A DNA stretch of 64,000 nt from DASYPQ01 sp036006425 (GCA_036006425.1 DASYPQ010000009.1:1-64000), one strand, 5' to 3'. Positions 34,474 through 43,281 are shown, numbered from the stretch's first letter. Notes: generated by a model from the sequence alone, not told the origin. Program-made: numbers and translations.

Positions 34474-36198
34474 ATGCGCATCCAGCTGTCTCGTGTTCTC
34501 CCTCTCGCGCTCGTCTCGCTGACCTTCGCTCTCCCCGTGCTCTCCCAGGGTCCGCCTCCGTGCGGCGGCAGCACCGGTCCGGACGTCATCGTCGGCGATC
34601 TGAATGGCGTCATGAACGTCGGTTCGTTCGGAGGCATCGACGCGATCGCCATCGGCACGACGTCCTGCAACGTCGGAACCTCGGTCGTGAACTGGCTCGC
34701 GAACACGAACGACCATCCCGTCATCCGCCAGAACCTCTACCGCTACAAGCTCGTCGACGGAGCGGGACGCTTCGAGCAGGTCGGACTCAGCTGGGTCAAG
34801 CACGGCTTCGGCGCATCGCAGGAGAGCTTCTGCTGCAGCTGCTCGGGCAACGGCGATTTCCAGCACCTCGGAGTCGGCTGCTCGGATCCGTACGACGCGA
34901 ACACCAACGGGTACCAGCCCATCGCCGGTCCGAACTGGCAGGTCAACGCGCACACCGGCTTCTTCGCGTACCCGCCCGCGGATCCCGCGCACGGCTCGGA
35001 CTGGCTCTACAGGCGCTGTGAGATCGCCGTCTCGGATCTCGAGGTGACCGGCGGAGGCAGCACGACGCGCTATTTCGGCGAAGGCCACTACGTGACGAAG
35101 GACGACGCCGTCGCCGGCAACCAGAACAACAACGCTTCGTGGCGCGCGATGAACGTCAGCGGTGGCCCGACCGACTTCGACGTCTCGCTCGCGGGCACCA
35201 CGCAGCAAGGACAAGCGGCGATCCGCGCGTGGGCGCAGATGGACTCCGGCGTGCAGCTCTCCGACGTCCAGATCCCCGGCGACGGACTTGTCGTGGTCGG
35301 CACGCGCGCGACCGACATCGGCGGCGGTCTCTGGCACTACGAATACGCCCTCTACAACATGAACGCCGACCGCAACGTCGGAGCGTTTACCGTCCCCGTT
35401 CCCGCCGGCGTCACCCTCACGAACATCGGCTTCCACGGCGTCCGCTACCACGACGGCGACGGACCCGGCGACGTCGACTTCTCGAGCGCCGCCTGGACCA
35501 CGACCCAGATCGCGGGCTCGCTCGCCTGGGCGACGAAGACGGAGCTCGAGAATCCGAGCGCGAACGCGCTCCGCTGGGGGACGCTCTACAACTTCCGCTT
35601 CGACGCGAACGCGGCACCCGTGAGCGGGACGATCACCCTCGGAATGTGGAAGGCGGGTTCGCCGCCCTCGGTCACCGCGACGGGCGATGTCCCCGGCGTC
35701 GGAACCCCGATCGCGAGCTTCTGCTACGGCGACGGAAGCATCGGCACGTGCCCGTGCTCGAACAGCGGGACGGCGGGCCGCGGCTGCGAGAACTCGGCCT
35801 CGACCGGCGGCGCGCAGATCGCGGCGACCGGCAGCCCGAGCCTCTCCGCCGACACGCTCGTGCTGACGTCCGACGGGGAGCGCGCGACGTCGTTCTCGCT
35901 CTTCATCCAGGGCGACGCCGAGATCGCACCGGCGTCCTTCGGCGACGGCCTGCGCTGCGCCGGCGGGAACCTCAAGCGCCTCTACGCAAAGAACGCGGTC
36001 GGCGGCGCGGTGACCGCTCCCGAGGGCGCCGAACCGTCGGTCTCGGCGCGCTCGGCCGCGCTCGGAGACTCGATCCCGACGCTCGCGACGCGGATCTACC
36101 AGGTGTACTACCGCGACCCGGATCCGGCGTTCTGCCCGGATCCGCAGGGCAGCACGTTCAACGTGTCGAACGGGCTGCGCGTGCTCTGGGGACCTTGA
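34474..36198 (+). CDS. Large secreted protein with Cys-rich C-terminal module
   Basis: A 574-residue exported protein (MRIQLSRVLPLALVSLTFALPVLSQ). The body is beta-rich and cysteine-poor except for a CCSCSGNGD cluster near residue 120. It contains Asp/Gly-rich segments (NVGSFGGIDAIAIGTTSCN, LYNMNADRNVGAFTVPVP) and ends in the same roughly 155-residue module as the gene at 28300: FCYGDGSIGTCPC-x-NSG-x5-GCENS ... FIQGDAEIAPASFGDGLRCAG ... YQVYYRDPDPAFC. No enzyme motif is visible. A structural or adhesive envelope role is inferred from the architecture. Confidence 0.8.
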   Translation: MRIQLSRVLPLALVSLTFALPVLSQGPPPCGGSTGPDVIVGDLNGVMNVGSFGGIDAIAIGTTSCNVGTSVVNWLANTNDHPVIRQNLYRYKLVDGAGRFEQVGLSWVKHGFGASQESFCCSCSGNGDFQHLGVGCSDPYDANTNGYQPIAGPNWQVNAHTGFFAYPPADPAHGSDWLYRRCEIAVSDLEVTGGGSTTRYFGEGHYVTKDDAVAGNQNNNASWRAMNVSGGPTDFDVSLAGTTQQGQAAIRAWAQMDSGVQLSDVQIPGDGLVVVGTRATDIGGGLWHYEYALYNMNADRNVGAFTVPVPAGVTLTNIGFHGVRYHDGDGPGDVDFSSAAWTTTQIAGSLAWATKTELENPSANALRWGTLYNFRFDANAAPVSGTITLGMWKAGSPPSVTATGDVPGVGTPIASFCYGDGSIGTCPCSNSGTAGRGCENSASTGGAQIAATGSPSLSADTLVLTSDGERATSFSLFIQGDAEIAPASFGDGLRCAGGNLKRLYAKNAVGGAVTAPEGAEPSVSARSAALGDSIPTLATRIYQVYYRDPDPAFCPDPQGSTFNVSNGLRVLWGP

Positions 36199-36201
36199 TC
36201 C

Positions 36202-38013
36202 TCAGGGCGCCCAGACGATCCGTCCCATCTGCGTCGAGTTGAACGTGCGGACGGGTGAGCACCCGCCGAGCAACACCGGATCACGGTAGTCGATCGCGTA
36301 CCACCGGACCGCGCCCGGCGTGATGAAGTCGGCGAGCTGCATGCACCGATCCGTGATCCGCGACTCCCCGAGCACGAGATCCGGGAACGAGATGCTCCCT
36401 CCCGTCGCTTGTCGCGTGTAGAGCCGCCGCACGTTCCCGGTGAGGCAATGCACGCCCTGGCCGTACACGGCGCCTCCGGAGTTCGTGTGCCGCGACTGCC
36501 ACACGATGTTCAGCGTCGACCCGACTTCCCCGTTCGCGGTCAGCACCAGGCTGTCCGACGACACGAAAGCGCCGCCCGACGCGGAGAGCACCGCTCCGCC
36601 CGTGTTCGCCGAGTTGTTGCAACCGCGTCCCGGCCCGCTCGGCGGGTTCCCGCAGGGGCAGGGGATCACGCCGTCGAGGCCGGGATTGCACCAGCTCGAG
36701 AAGGGCGGTCCGCCGGTGCGGTCGCGCACGAAGACGTCGACGAACAGTCCAGAGTCGCCGTAGTCGAAGTTCGACGCGAAGCTCGAGAACGACACGAACT
36801 CGCCGTCGGCGGAGATCCACGGGTAGTCGCTGTGCGCGTTCCCCTCGTATTCCAGCGGGCCGACGCTCACTCGCTCCGTCGTCGCGTTGCGCAGGTCGCG
36901 CACGAACACGTCGTAGTATCCGTTCGAGTCGCCCGGGACGAGGTTCGTCGACTCGCTCCAGAACGCCAAGAACCGGCCGTTCGTGGAGAGCATCGACGCG
37001 AAGCTGCCGAGGTCCGCCTGCGCGCCGCTCGACGAGACGTTTGCGCGCACCGTCGTGCCCGTCACCCGGTCGTGCACGAAGTTGTCCGAGGCGAAGTTCG
37101 TGTCGTTCGGGACGAGGTTGTCGGCCAGCGAGTCGAAGGCGACGTACCGCCCGTCGGCCGAGACCGAGGGCGTGTTGGAGATCCCGTTCCCCTGCAGTCC
37201 GCCCGAGCTCAGGCTGACGAGCTCGGTCGCGCCGGTCTGGCGGTCGTGCAGGAAGATGTCGCAGTTCCCGTTCGTGTCGCCGGGCACGAGGTTGGCCGCG
37301 TAGCTCGCGAACACGACGTAGCGCCCGTCGGGGGAGATCGAAGGGTAGCGGCTGTTGCCGTCGGCCTCGCCCCCGTTCGAGTCGACGCTGACCCTCTCCG
37401 TCGTGGCGAGCAGGCGGTCGCGCACGAAGATGTCCGACGACCCGTTCAGGTCGTTCGCGACGACGTTCGGAGCGTAGCTCATGAACGCGACGTACCGGCC
37501 GTCGCCCGACACCGACGAATCGATGCTCGGTCCCATCGCTTGCGCGCCGTTCGAGTCGACGCTGACGCGCTCGGTCGTGCCGTGCAGGCGATCGCGGACG
37601 AACACGTCCGCCCAGCCGTTCGTGTCGCCGGGGACGAGGTTCGACGCACGCGTCTCGAACGCGACGACCTGGCCGTCGGCGGAGATCGAGAGGACGATGC
37701 TGAAGAAGTCGTTCGGATCCTGGTTGCTCTGATTGCCGTTCGAATCGACGCTGACGCGCTCGGTCGTGCCGAGCCGCCGGTCGCGGACGAAGACGTCGCG
37801 CGCGCCGTTCGTGTCGTTCGGGGCGAGGTTCGCCGCGTTGCTCTCGAATGCGACGTACCGGCCGTCCGCGGAGATCGCATTGAGGATGGAGTAGCCGTGC
37901 CCCTCCATGCCGTTCGCGCCGTAGCTCACGCGCTGCGTGATCTGCGCGGACGCGGGCGCGCAGAGGATCGAGACGACGATCGAAGCCCTGAAGCACAATC
38001 TGCCGCGTTCCAT
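36202..38013 (-). CDS. Seven-bladed TolB-like beta-propeller protein with Cys-rich C-terminal module
   Basis: A 603-residue exported protein (leader MERGRLCFRASIVVSILCAPASA). Residues about 25-405 hold seven near-identical blades of about 55 residues with the pattern ISADGRYVAF-x-S-x-A-x-NLVP-x-DTNG-x-x-DVFVRDR-x-x-GTTERVSV, a TolB/WD40-like propeller. The last blade is the most divergent. The remaining 190 residues form a cysteine module (CNPGLDGVIPCPCGNPPSG-x-GRGCNNSANTG) close to those at 28300 and 34474. The blade repeat is also visible at the DNA level. It probably binds protein or polysaccharide at the surface. Confidence 0.85.
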   Translation of the reverse strand: MERGRLCFRASIVVSILCAPASAQITQRVSYGANGMEGHGYSILNAISADGRYVAFESNAANLAPNDTNGARDVFVRDRRLGTTERVSVDSNGNQSNQDPNDFFSIVLSISADGQVVAFETRASNLVPGDTNGWADVFVRDRLHGTTERVSVDSNGAQAMGPSIDSSVSGDGRYVAFMSYAPNVVANDLNGSSDIFVRDRLLATTERVSVDSNGGEADGNSRYPSISPDGRYVVFASYAANLVPGDTNGNCDIFLHDRQTGATELVSLSSGGLQGNGISNTPSVSADGRYVAFDSLADNLVPNDTNFASDNFVHDRVTGTTVRANVSSSGAQADLGSFASMLSTNGRFLAFWSESTNLVPGDSNGYYDVFVRDLRNATTERVSVGPLEYEGNAHSDYPWISADGEFVSFSSFASNFDYGDSGLFVDVFVRDRTGGPPFSSWCNPGLDGVIPCPCGNPPSGPGRGCNNSANTGGAVLSASGGAFVSSDSLVLTANGEVGSTLNIVWQSRHTNSGGAVYGQGVHCLTGNVRRLYTRQATGGSISFPDLVLGESRITDRCMQLADFITPGAVRWYAIDYRDPVLLGGCSPVRTFNSTQMGRIVWAP

Positions 38014-38077
38014 GGAAACCTCTTCGAGGGGAGCCGCTCGACGGGCGCGATTGTACGGCGATTCGCTCGCGGTGGGA

Positions 38078-39304
38078 TCACCGCGCCGGCAGCGCCGACG
38101 CGCGCATCGCGCCCGAGAGCGCGATCAACGCGAACGCGGTCCCGTACGGCTTGTGGTAGCTGTACAGCGGATAGTCCCAGTAGGAGCCGTCGGGCTCGCG
38201 GCAGTAGTTCGCGGCCTCGACGAGCACCGACCAGTACTTCGCCTGCTTCTCCGGCGGGAGCCCGGCGATCACGTACGCCGCGTACGCGTGCCCGTAGAGG
38301 TAGAAGTATCCCGAGACGTTGTACCAGGCCTCGTGCGGGATCGGCCGGCGCACGGCGATCTTCTGGAAGCGCGCCTGCTTGAAGAGCAGCGCTTCGAGCC
38401 CGTCGATGCGCTCCTGTTCGCTCACTTTCTCGCCGAACAGGAGGAGCGCGTACTGGCACGCCGGCGTCCGGCACGCCGAGCCCTTGACCTGGTTGATCGG
38501 GTGCCGCGGCCGGTACTTGAGGTACTCGCCGTAGAGGAACGCGCCGTCGGAGAGGCGCGAGCGCTCGAGGTGGTCGATCGCGCGCTTCACGATCGTGTCG
38601 GGCACTTCGATCCCGGCCTTGCGCGCGCGGTCGAGGCCGACGACGCACGTCGCCGTCGTGAAGCTCATCGACGTGTACGAGGGCTGGAAGGTCGGGACTT
38701 CGTCGAGCGACAGGTAGCCCCAGCCGCCGTCGAGCGTCTGGTACATCCCGAGCTTCTCGACGAGGCGCTTCGCGGCCGCGCGGATCTTCTCCGCGCGCGG
38801 ATCCTGGGGTTTCGCGAGCAGGTGCTCGCCGAAACACTGCAGCCCGTAGCCGAACGACCACACGTTGTAGTGCTCGAGGCCGCTCGGCCGCTTCACTTCG
38901 TAGTGCTCGAGGAGCCAATCGATCGCGCGGTCGACGGCGCGATCCTTCTCCGCGAACGCGAGCGGGCAGCCTTCGACCGCGAACGTCGCGAGCGCCGTCG
39001 TCGCGAACTGGAACGCCTGGTGGGAGCCCGGGACGTCGGCGAGCACCTCGATCGGCCGCGGGGACTCGTGCGAGCCCCACGAACCGTCCTTGTTCTGGTG
39101 CTCGACGAGCCACGCGATCGCCTCGGAAGTCGTCTTCTCGAGCGCGTGCTCGGCTTCGGTCGGCTCCGCGCGGCGCGCCTCCTCGACGTGCGCGGCCGCG
39201 CCGGCAGCGGGCGGTGCCGTCGACGCCGCGGGAGCGGGTTTCTCGCGCGAGCACGCCGCTGCCGCGAGCGCGACGAGGAGCGGGAGCGTGCGACGCCGTG
39301 TCAT
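38078..39304 (-). CDS. Lipoprotein with a prenyltransferase/squalene-cyclase-like alpha/alpha-barrel
   Basis: A 408-residue protein. MTRRRTLPLLVALAAAACS gives a lipobox (AAAC), so it is probably lipid-anchored. Several QW-type repeats of the prenyltransferase/squalene oxidase repeat family run through it: WLVEHQNKDGSWGSHES, QTLDGGWGYLSLDEVPT, EYLKYRPRHPINQVKGSA, CREPDGSYWDYPLYSYHKP. This is the all-alpha barrel found in oxidosqualene cyclases and in complement-like thioester domains. No DXDD or VSDCT catalytic acid is visible, so it may be a binding rather than a cyclase protein. Stop and start of the adjacent minus-strand gene are 8 bp apart, so it is probably co-transcribed. Confidence 0.8.
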   Translation of the reverse strand: MTRRRTLPLLVALAAAACSREKPAPAASTAPPAAGAAAHVEEARRAEPTEAEHALEKTTSEAIAWLVEHQNKDGSWGSHESPRPIEVLADVPGSHQAFQFATTALATFAVEGCPLAFAEKDRAVDRAIDWLLEHYEVKRPSGLEHYNVWSFGYGLQCFGEHLLAKPQDPRAEKIRAAAKRLVEKLGMYQTLDGGWGYLSLDEVPTFQPSYTSMSFTTATCVVGLDRARKAGIEVPDTIVKRAIDHLERSRLSDGAFLYGEYLKYRPRHPINQVKGSACRTPACQYALLLFGEKVSEQERIDGLEALLFKQARFQKIAVRRPIPHEAWYNVSGYFYLYGHAYAAYVIAGLPPEKQAKYWSVLVEAANYCREPDGSYWDYPLYSYHKPYGTAFALIALSGAMRASALPAR

Positions 39305-39312
39305 GACGTCGC

Positions 39313-40608
39313 TCAGGGAGCCGCTTTCGCCGGCGGCGCGGAGGCCGCGGCGGCGCCGCTCGGCAGCGTGACGCGCGCGCGCATGCCGAACAGCGCGCCC
39401 GGGATCGGGCTCGCGAGCTTGACGGTCGCCTCGTAGCCGTTGTCCTCGCCCACCTTCGTCGAGGCGTAGGTCTCGAGGTGCAGCGTGCCGCTCGCGTTGG
39501 CGCCCGCGATCGCGACCGCCTTGACGTCGACCGCGGCGCCTTCGCGCGCCTCGCCGAGCATCGATTCGGGGATGTCGAAGGCGACGGCGACCTCGGCGGG
39601 ATCCGCGACGAGGAACACGTCCGTGCGGGCCGCGAGCTGGCTGCCGCGGTCGTACCGCGCCGGGGTACGGCCGGGCCGGTAGTCCTTCTCCTTGCCGTGC
39701 AAGAGGACGCCCGCGCGCGGCGCGTGGACGACGAGCTTCTCGCGGTCGCGCTTCAGCTTCTCCAGGCGCTGGTTCTGGAGATCGAGCGCGTCCTTCGAGC
39801 GCAAGAGCGCGTCCCCGCGCGCGCGCTTCTCGATCGACTGGCCCCGGACGAGGCGGTCGAGCGCCTGCTCCTGCGTGCGCGCGTTCTCCTGCTTCACCTC
39901 GGTCTGCATCGCCTCGTCGTAGCCGACGCGGTACGTGCGCCGCTCGCCGCTCAAACCAATCGCCTTTTCGGTGATGTCGAGCCGGCGCTTCGAGCGCTTG
40001 AGGACGATCTCCTCGGTGGCGTCGACGAGCTCGTCCGCCTTGTACATCTTCTCGAGCTGCGAGAGCTCGTCCTTCTGGTCGTCGATGTTCGCGTCCTCGT
40101 TCTGCTTGGCGATCTCGTCGCTGCGCTTCGCGAACGCGAGCTCGAACTTCGTCCACCCGTCGAGCGAGCGCTTGGCGCGGTCGAGGCCCGCGCGCGCGAC
40201 GACGAGGGCCGACGCCGCCGCGTCGTCGTCGATCTTGTTCCGCTCGACGACGCCCTGGTGGCGGATCGCGCCGGAGCTCGCCTCGAGCTCGGCCTGGTGC
40301 ACCTGCTCGTCGATCGAGCGCGTCTCGAGCTTCGCGATGACGTCGCCTTCCTTCACTGTCGAACCTTGCGGCATCACCTCGACGACGAGGAGCTCGCCCG
40401 AGTACGCCTCCGGCCAGATCGAGACGACCGCCGGCGACGCGGGAGCGAACACGCCGCTGCGCTCCGAGGACGCCGGGGGCGCCGCGGGTGCCGCCTTCGG
40501 CGCCGGCTCCGCGACCTTCGGCGGCGCGGATGCGGCGGGCGCGTGCGACTTGCACGATGCGGCGAACGACAGCGGCAGAGCGATCACGAGAGAGAGGGCG
40601 GATCGCAT
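39313..40608 (-). CDS. HlyD-like membrane-fusion lipoprotein
   Basis: A 431-residue protein (lipobox LSFAASC), with a strong ribosome site (AAGGAG) before ATG 40608. LLVVEVMPQGSTVKEGDVIAKLE is the biotinyl/lipoyl-like beta strand of the HlyD/RND membrane-fusion family. Long coiled-coil helices follow (DEQVHQAELEASSGAIRHQ, KRSDEIAKQNEDANIDDQKD, LLRSKDALDLQNQRLEKLK), then LVVHAPRAGVLLHGKEKDYR and the C-terminal barrel (DPAEVAVAFDIPESMLGEA). No transporter gene is adjacent, so it may connect to a distant pump. It is the first of a two-gene minus-strand unit with 38078-39304. Confidence 0.85.
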   Translation of the reverse strand: MRSALSLVIALPLSFAASCKSHAPAASAPPKVAEPAPKAAPAAPPASSERSGVFAPASPAVVSIWPEAYSGELLVVEVMPQGSTVKEGDVIAKLETRSIDEQVHQAELEASSGAIRHQGVVERNKIDDDAAASALVVARAGLDRAKRSLDGWTKFELAFAKRSDEIAKQNEDANIDDQKDELSQLEKMYKADELVDATEEIVLKRSKRRLDITEKAIGLSGERRTYRVGYDEAMQTEVKQENARTQEQALDRLVRGQSIEKRARGDALLRSKDALDLQNQRLEKLKRDREKLVVHAPRAGVLLHGKEKDYRPGRTPARYDRGSQLAARTDVFLVADPAEVAVAFDIPESMLGEAREGAAVDVKAVAIAGANASGTLHLETYASTKVGEDNGYEATVKLASPIPGALFGMRARVTLPSGAAAASAPPAKAAP

Positions 40609-40765
40609 GACAGGCTCCTTTGGAAACGGAGGCAGGGGAATCAGCGGGGATTCTCCGCCTCCGGGAGGCCGGGGGCAACCGCGACGGGGTAAGCGCCCTG
40701 AAAAACCCGGCGAAACGTCGAGCGTCGCGCGCCCCGATCGCGGAGGATGCACGGCGGAGGTTCTC

Positions 40766-41965
40766 ATGCTGGCCATCGCATCGATCGTGTTCGCCCTCGC
40801 GCCCTTTCCCGTCGCGCAGAAGGCGCCGCAGACCCCCGCGGCGCAGGAAAAACCCGCCGCCGGCTCCCGCGCCGACGCCGTCGCCGCGCTCCGCAAGCAG
40901 TACGACGACGCGCAGAGCGAGTACTACACCGCGATGCGCGCGGCGAAGACTCCCGAAGAACGCGAGAAGCTCAAGGGCCCCGACGCGGGTGAATGGGCGC
41001 CGAAGTTCTGGGACATCTGGCGCGAGGATCCGAAGGACGCGGCCGCGCTCGACGCGCTCTCCTGGATCGTCGAGGAGTCGCCGACGCCGAAGGATCGCGA
41101 CGACGCGCTCGCCGCGGTCGAGAAGGATCACCTGAAGAGCCCCGGCCTCGCGCCGCTCTGCGTCCGTCTCGGCAACACGCTCCAGATCGGGACGAAGCTC
41201 CTCGAGCGCATCTTCGCCGAGAATCCGGACGCGACCGTCCGCGGCACGGCGCTGTACCAGATCGCGAACCACCGCCTCGAGTCCGTGCGCACCGCGAAGG
41301 AGATCGCCGGGCTCGACGAGGCGAAGCGCGGCCCCGTGCACGGCTGGCTCGGCGAAGAGCGCTACCAGGAGCTCCTGAAGCTCGATGCCGCCAAGACCGA
41401 GGCGGAGGCGCTCGGGATGCTCGACCGCGTGGTGAAGGAATTCGCCGACGTGCCCACGCAGCGGGGCTCGACACTCGGCGAGACCGCGCGCGCCGACCTG
41501 CACGAGATCCGCGATCTCGTCGTCGGCAAGCCCGTGCCCGACATCGAGGGCGAGGACCTCGCCGGCGTGAAATTCAAGCTCTCGGACTACCGCGGCAAGG
41601 TCGTCCTGCTCGATTTCTGGGGCAATTGGTGACCCCCCTGCCGGGCCATGTACCCGCACGAGCGGTCGCTCGTGGAGAAGAACAAGGACCTGCCTTTCGT
41701 CATCGTCGGTGTGAACAGCGATTCCGATCGTGAGAAGCTGAAGCCCGCGCTCGAGAAGGAAAAGATCACCTGGCGCTCGTTCTGGAACGGCGAGAAGGGG
41801 ACCAGCGGCCCGATCTCGAAGACGTGGAACATCAAGGGCTGGCCCACGCTGTACGTGATCGACGCCCAGGGCATCATCCGCTACAAGGCCGTCGGCGCGA
41901 ACGAAGAGGAGATCGACGCGGCGATCGAGAAGGCCCTCGCGGACGCGACGGCGAAGAAGAAGTAG
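40766..41965 (+). CDS. Candidate selenoprotein: thioredoxin-like (TlpA/ResA-type) protein with UPPC motif
   Basis: A 399-residue frame with a very strong ribosome site (GGAGG 5 nt before ATG) and a leader (MLAIASIVFALAPFPVAQ). An alpha-helical middle follows (AALRKQYDDAQSEYYTAM). The C-terminal thioredoxin domain starts about residue 255 (VGKPVPDIEGEDLAGVKFKLSDYRGKVVLLDFW). The only break is TGA at 41630-41632 (residue 289), exactly where TlpA/ResA proteins have the first Cys of the redox motif: GNW-U-PPC-RAMYPHE, giving UPPC. The fold then continues correctly (PFVIVGVNSDSD, IKGWPTLYVIDAQG with the cis-Pro). A mutation that removed exactly the nucleophilic residue and nothing else is less likely than selenocysteine. 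A stem-loop with a GGTC loop follows. Probably extracytoplasmic disulfide reductase or peroxidase-like. Confidence 0.82.
41657..41674 (+). promoter_or_regulatory. Bacterial SECIS-like stem-loop with GGUC apical loop
   Basis: CACGAGC (41657-41663) pairs perfectly with GCTCGTG (41668-41674) around the four-base loop GGTC, the loop of the E. coli fdhF SECIS. The loop begins 31 nt after the TGA at 41630-41632, in the accepted spacing of about 16-37 nt. It lies inside the coding sequence, as bacterial SECIS elements do. Confidence 0.7.
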
Positions 41966-43168
41966 CTACGCGAGGATCGGCAGTCCGCCGCTCCCCGGTC
42001 CGAAGCTCCGCACCGCGAGTCGCTGCGCGACGCGGCCGGCGACCTCGCCGAGCCGTTGCGCGACGACCGAGTTCGGCTCGGAGACCACGACCGGATCGCC
42101 CGCGTCGCCGCCGATGCGCACGACCGGATTGAGCGGGATCTGGCCGAGCAGCGGGAAGTTGTATCTCGCGGCGAGACGCTCGGCACCGCCCTTGCCGAAC
42201 ACGTCGACGACCGTCGCGAAACGGCCGTCCGCGTCGGTCTCGAGGTCGACCGTCTTCCCGCCCGTCGCGAGCGCGACCTTCGTCCCTGCGCGCGCGCCGT
42301 CGACCTTGCCCTCGATCGCGTAGCCGGACATGTTCTCGACGATGCCGAGGATGTCGACCTTCACCTGGCGGAACATCGCGATCGCCTTCGAGACGTCGTA
42401 CGTCGAGACCGCCTGCGGCGTCGTGACGAGCACGGCGCCCGAGAGCGGCACGATCTGCGCGAGCGAAAGCTGCGCGTCGCCGGTGCCCGGCGGCATGTCG
42501 ACGATCAGGTAGTCGAGCGCGCCCCACTGGACCTGGCTCAGGAACTGCTCGATGAGCTTGTGCACCATCGGCCCGCGCCAGACGACCGGCTTGTCGTCCT
42601 CGAGGAGGTAGCCGATCGACATCGTCTTCACGCCGTGGCGCGACTTCGGGACGAGCCGCCGGTCCTCGGGGCCCGTCGGCCCCATCGCGACCTCGGGCTC
42701 GCCGGAGAGACCCATCATCATCGGGATGTCCGGCCCGTAGACGTCGCAGTCGAGGAGTCCGACGCGCGCCCCCGACTTCGCCAGCGAGCAGGCGATGTTG
42801 ACCGCGACCGTGCTCTTGCCGACGCCGCCCTTGCCGCTCGACACGGCGACGATGTGCTTGATGTCCGGCGCGATCTGGCGCGGCGGTCCCTGCTCGGCGC
42901 GGACGACGGCGGTCATGTCGACGACGACCTCGCGGACGCCCGGTAGCTTCCGGAGCAGGTCCTCGGCCTGCTTCTTCATCTGATCCTTCACCGGGCACGC
43001 GGGTGTCGTCAGGTTGATCGTCACCTTGACCTGGCCGTCGCAGATCGCGGTCTGCGTCACGAAGCCGAGCGACACGATGTCGCGATGGAGGTCGGGATCC
43101 TGGACCTGGCGCAGGGCGTCGAGGATCTGCTCTTTCGTCGCTTCGGGAACGGGTTTCGTTTCGGGCAC
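41966..43168 (-). CDS. mrp: Mrp/NBP35-type iron-sulfur carrier ATPase
   Basis: A protein of about 400 residues with the usual two parts. An N-terminal FeS_assembly_P (DUF59) domain begins at ILDALRQVQDPDLHRDIVSLGF. The P-loop ATPase follows, with a deviant Walker A (SSGKGGVGKSTVAVNIAC), LLDCDVYGPDIPMMMG and DYLIVDMPPGTGDAQLSLAQ. It carries and inserts Fe-S clusters. A longer frame begins with TTG at 43234, but GTG 43168 gives the expected length and start of the first domain. It is convergent with the thioredoxin-like gene, whose stop is directly adjacent. Its N-terminal GETKP-rich leader is probably flexible. Divergent from queC. Confidence 0.9.
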   Translation of the reverse strand: MPETKPVPEATKEQILDALRQVQDPDLHRDIVSLGFVTQTAICDGQVKVTINLTTPACPVKDQMKKQAEDLLRKLPGVREVVVDMTAVVRAEQGPPRQIAPDIKHIVAVSSGKGGVGKSTVAVNIACSLAKSGARVGLLDCDVYGPDIPMMMGLSGEPEVAMGPTGPEDRRLVPKSRHGVKTMSIGYLLEDDKPVVWRGPMVHKLIEQFLSQVQWGALDYLIVDMPPGTGDAQLSLAQIVPLSGAVLVTTPQAVSTYDVSKAIAMFRQVKVDILGIVENMSGYAIEGKVDGARAGTKVALATGGKTVDLETDADGRFATVVDVFGKGGAERLAARYNFPLLGQIPLNPVVRIGGDAGDPVVVSEPNSVVAQRLGEVAGRVAQRLAVRSFGPGSGGLPILA

Positions 43169-43265
43169 GGGGGTGGTTTCCAGGGATCGACGCTGGAGTT
43201 TCGGGGCCCCTACTCTAGGTCCGAGCGCCGGCAAGACAAGCGCAGCAACGCGTCCGCCGCCTCGT

Positions 43266-43271
43266 TAGGCT
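43266..43271 (+). promoter_or_regulatory. TAGGCT -10-like element close to the queC start
   Basis: TAGGCT (context CGTTAGGCTCTCC) lies 10 nt before the ATG at 43282, so a transcript from it would be leaderless or nearly so. It is the same hexamer found in the TGCTAGGCT motifs elsewhere in the window. No Shine-Dalgarno is visible. Confidence 0.4.
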
Positions 43272-43281
43272 CTCCCGCGCG

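Noticed and set aside
38078..41659. 1193-residue minus-strand ORF covering three genes
   Set aside because: Only its 38078-39304 part has a real protein; the rest is out of frame with the HlyD-like and thioredoxin-like genes.
41648..41965. Separate 105-residue thioredoxin fragment gene
   Set aside because: It starts inside the active-site helix, after the redox motif, in the same frame as 40766-41629, so it is the end of the TGA-read-through gene.
40766..41965. Thioredoxin-like gene as a simple pseudogene
   Set aside because: The single stop falls exactly on the nucleophilic Cys, a GGTC stem-loop follows, and coding quality after the stop is intact.
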